Shown piece by piece: positions 12,764-14,735 of a stretch of 14,735 bases of DNA; position 1 is the stretch's first letter, and every line of letters starts with the position of its first letter. The notes under the pieces were generated by a model. It worked only from the letters and a program-made list of their open reading frames with translations, had not been told where the DNA came from and did not search any database. Made by a program: the position numbers and the translations under genes. Source of the stretch: an uncultured Haloferula sp. (lineage in GTDB: Bacteria > Verrucomicrobiota > Verrucomicrobiae > Verrucomicrobiales > Akkermansiaceae); NCBI GenBank assembly GCA_946481625.1, contig CAMLOZ010000018.1:1-14735 (forward strand), written 5' to 3'.

Positions 12764-14488
12764 TCAGCGGAACAACGCCTCCACGCCCATCGCGCTTTTC
12801 CGCAGGAATTTCGGCACCGCCTTGCTCTTCCCCGGCCGGAACAGCCGGAAGACGATTCCCAGCAGGTTCAGGGTGAAGACGTGGTCGATCAGGCGGTAGC
12901 CGCGCTGCCGCCGCAACAGGATCGAGGAAAACCAGCTGAGCGTCTGCCGCTTCACCTTGAAGGGCTCGAAGGACAGCTTGATGCGGTAGCGCTGCCGCCG
13001 CTCGCTCGGCCAGGCCTTCTTGTAGGCCTTCTTCGAAGCGCGGATCCGCTCCGCCAACTCCGGGTCGAAAGGCAGGAAGTAGTAGCGCCGTGCCAGCCGC
13101 ACCAGATGGCAGAAATCCCTCCAGTGCTCGATATCCGCAACCGGCAGATCCGCCGCGCGGGCCAGCTCGATCATCCGCGGGAAGAGCGCGTAAGCCGCCT
13201 CGCCCTCACGCAGCGCCCGCTCCGGATCGCGCACGAAATGGCGCTGCACCTTCCGCACCGCATGGTTGATGAAGAGGCAGTCCCAGTACACATGCAGCAG
13301 CGGGGGGATACGCACCCGGCGGAAGAACAACTTCTGCGTCGCGAAATCCGCGATGTAGTGAAGCTCCTTCACCACGGTCTCCGCATGGCGCAACAGTTCC
13401 AGCACCGCCGGTGCCCGCTCCGGCCCCACCACTCCTGCGACCGCATCCTCGACGGATTCCCGGTCGCGGAAGATCCGCAGCGCCACCACCGTGTTCAGCC
13501 GCAGCCAGAAATCACGGTCGCCGCTTTCCAGAAAGGCCAAGCGCCGGAAGCGGTGCCAGCCGCCGGTCTGGCACCACACCGAGATACCCGCCAGATTCGC
13601 ATCACCCTGGAGCTCCCGGGCGTATTGCTCGCAGTCCCAGCCGATGAAGCTCGGGAACTCCCCCGCCCCCTCATACTCCCTGCGGGCCTGCAATTCGACG
13701 ATCTTGCGGTGCGGTGTCCTGAAGAAAGCCCGGTTCAGCGGCAGATAGCGGAAGAAGTCACTCTCCCCGTATTTCATCGACAGGATGAAGTTCGCGGAAT
13801 CGATCCCGTCCAGCACGCGCGCCAAGGTCCGCCGGTGCCAGATCAGGTCGCCCACCCGGTGCGCGCCCACGGTCCAGGTCCGCAGGACCAGGGTCCGCCC
13901 CCGTCCCTCGAAGACCGGCAGCAGCGCCCGCAGCAGCCGGTTCGTTTCCGCCGCACTCCGCACATGGAGGCGCGTCCGGATCGGATCCTTCACGTCCACC
14001 CCGTCGCTCTCGCCGATCCGCAGCACCAAACCGCTCACCTCCGGGAAATCCCGCAGGAAATCCCCCACCAGCCCGACATAGAAGTCCTCCAGCCGCTGGC
14101 GGTGATTCCCGAAGGCCGCGTCGATCGCCGGCGTCACCGGCAGCACGTCCGAAGTCACGTAAATCGCCAACCCCGCCTCCTGCACGATTCCGAACAGCGC
14201 CGAAAACTCCTCGCGGAAAACGGCGATCCGCGCCGCGGTCTCCGGCTCATGCAAGGGATGCGGGGCGAGGTGGGCCAGATCGTCCAAAGTCACCGCATTG
14301 TAACCTGCGGCTGCCACCTCGCGGGTGAATTTACGCATGTCCTCCCGGATCGCATCCCATTGGAGCCTGCGCGCCTCGCCCCCGGTCGCCAGATGAGTGA
14401 AAGGAATCTTGGACCAATTGATGCGCCGCCGTTCATAACCGCGGAAAAACGGTCCGATGGCGTCGATGAGAAAGATCCCCGGCGGCAT
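12764..14488 (-). CDS. GH67-like (alpha-glucuronidase-like) TIM-barrel protein
   Basis: 574 residues from ATG 14488. The frame is open to the window edge, but upstream of 14488 it becomes low-complexity and runs antisense to the prepilin gene, so this ATG is preferred. No signal peptide is evident. The N-terminal two thirds look like a glycoside-hydrolase barrel: LRIGESDG (156-163), LRTWTVGAHRVGD (202-214), ILSMKYGESDFFRYLPLNR (235-253), IVELQARREYEG (263-274) and ISVWCQTGGW (302-311). These recall the middle domain of GH67 alpha-glucuronidases, including the ELQxxxEYxG element. E160 and E271/E274 are candidate acids, but alignment to known catalytic residues was not possible. The C-terminal part (about 400-574) is Arg/Lys-rich and helical. 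Fold similarity is moderate evidence; the reaction is unproven. A 576-codon plus-strand frame across it is a GC-driven shadow. Confidence 0.8.
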   Translation of the reverse strand: MPPGIFLIDAIGPFFRGYERRRINWSKIPFTHLATGGEARRLQWDAIREDMRKFTREVAAAGYNAVTLDDLAHLAPHPLHEPETAARIAVFREEFSALFGIVQEAGLAIYVTSDVLPVTPAIDAAFGNHRQRLEDFYVGLVGDFLRDFPEVSGLVLRIGESDGVDVKDPIRTRLHVRSAAETNRLLRALLPVFEGRGRTLVLRTWTVGAHRVGDLIWHRRTLARVLDGIDSANFILSMKYGESDFFRYLPLNRAFFRTPHRKIVELQARREYEGAGEFPSFIGWDCEQYARELQGDANLAGISVWCQTGGWHRFRRLAFLESGDRDFWLRLNTVVALRIFRDRESVEDAVAGVVGPERAPAVLELLRHAETVVKELHYIADFATQKLFFRRVRIPPLLHVYWDCLFINHAVRKVQRHFVRDPERALREGEAAYALFPRMIELARAADLPVADIEHWRDFCHLVRLARRYYFLPFDPELAERIRASKKAYKKAWPSERRQRYRIKLSFEPFKVKRQTLSWFSSILLRRQRGYRLIDHVFTLNLLGIVFRLFRPGKSKAVPKFLRKSAMGVEALFR

Positions 14489-14624
14489 GATTCCTGCAAC
14501 GTACGCGTCACATGGAGCGAGAGCAAAGAGCGTGAATCTGACAGGATCGTTGCAATCCGGAATTTGTGGGGGAGAGCTTGGCGACCGACGCCTTGGGTGT
14601 TTACTTCGTGATGGCACCCGAGCA

Positions 14625-14735
14625 ATGTCGGAGTTGCGTGTTCTTCGCCGCCCTGTGAAACCGTCCCCCAGATCCGCAACCCGCGCCGCCGCCGGCTTCA
14701 GCCTCATCGAGCTGCTGGTCGTGATGGTCATCATC
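14625..14735 (+). CDS. Prepilin-like protein, N-terminal fragment (runs off right edge)
   Basis: 37 codons from ATG 14625 to the edge. A basic leader (MSELRVLRRPVKPSPRS) ends in AAAG and is followed by FSLIELLVVMVII, the class III prepilin signature: peptidase cleavage after the Gly, N-methylated Phe and Glu at position 5 of the mature chain. A GTG at 14655 would give a shorter leader and is an alternative start. Such proteins are type IV pilins or type II secretion pseudopilins. PVC bacteria encode large families of them, often without known pilus function. It is divergent from the GH67-like gene with a 136-base gap in which I identified no convincing promoter. Confidence 0.85.
   Translation, partial: MSELRVLRRPVKPSPRSATRAAAGFSLIELLVVMVII

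Noticed and set aside
12744..12767. CTGAG/CTCAG pair across two convergent stop codons as a bidirectional terminator
   Set aside because: Only 5 base pairs with a 14-base loop and no T run; likely chance.
14578..14606. TTGGCG-N17-TTACTT as a promoter for the prepilin-like gene
   Set aside because: Spacing is good but the -10 matches TATAAT at only two positions.
12881..14611. 576-codon plus-strand open frame across the whole GH67-like gene
   Set aside because: It is the complement of a gene with clear family motifs, is dominated by Arg, Pro, Gln and His as expected of a GC-rich antisense frame, and has no domain-like pattern.
14489..14734. N-terminal extension of the GH67-like protein to the window edge
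   Set aside because: The extension is low-complexity and antisense to the prepilin leader; protein-like sequence begins at ATG 14488.

Overview
The window is high-GC bacterial DNA, densely coding on both strands, with no tRNA, rRNA, CRISPR array or insertion sequence that I can see. The lineage looks like Verrucomicrobia, possibly a Luteolibacter- or Haloferula-like member, or a related PVC-group bacterium. This is an inference from the GC-rich coding, many exported proteins of unknown function, a type IV-pilin/pseudopilin-like leader (GFSLIELLVV) at the right edge and a GH67-like protein. No marker gene settles it.

Layout. (1) 1-2482, minus strand: an exported protein built from two copies of one module is followed 40 bases later by a membrane sensor histidine kinase that runs off the left edge. 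(2) 2605-6486, plus strand and divergent from (1): an exported von Willebrand factor A protein, a tiny exported peptide, an OmpR-type response regulator and a second histidine kinase. The regulator and kinase overlap by ATGA. The start regions of the vWA gene and of the peptide-regulator-kinase unit carry the same long gapped motif at fixed spacing. (3) 6577-8307, plus: a one-polypeptide SbmA/BacA/YddA-like ABC transporter. (4) 8347-8895, minus: a short AraC-type regulator, convergent with (3) and divergent from (5). (5) 9142-11734, plus: a three-gene NitT/TauT-like ABC importer (binding protein, permease, ATPase) with ATGA overlaps at both junctions. The AraC/importer intergenic region holds two exact 9-base direct repeats 12 bases apart, a plausible AraC-family operator. 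(6) 11748-12212, minus: a small exported protein. (7) 12292-12747, plus: a flavin-binding-fold PNPOx-like protein. (8) 12764-14488, minus: a 574-residue GH67-like (alpha-glucuronidase-like) TIM-barrel protein. (9) 14625 to the edge, plus: the start of a prepilin-like gene.

How the parts may work together. Regions 1 and 2 form a divergent block of two similar HAMP-less histidine kinases, each next to exported proteins with no enzymatic signature. This could be an envelope-sensing arrangement and is the most interesting part of the window. Regions 4 and 5 look like a local regulator and the importer it controls; the substrate cannot be told from sequence alone. The remaining genes look like independent units.
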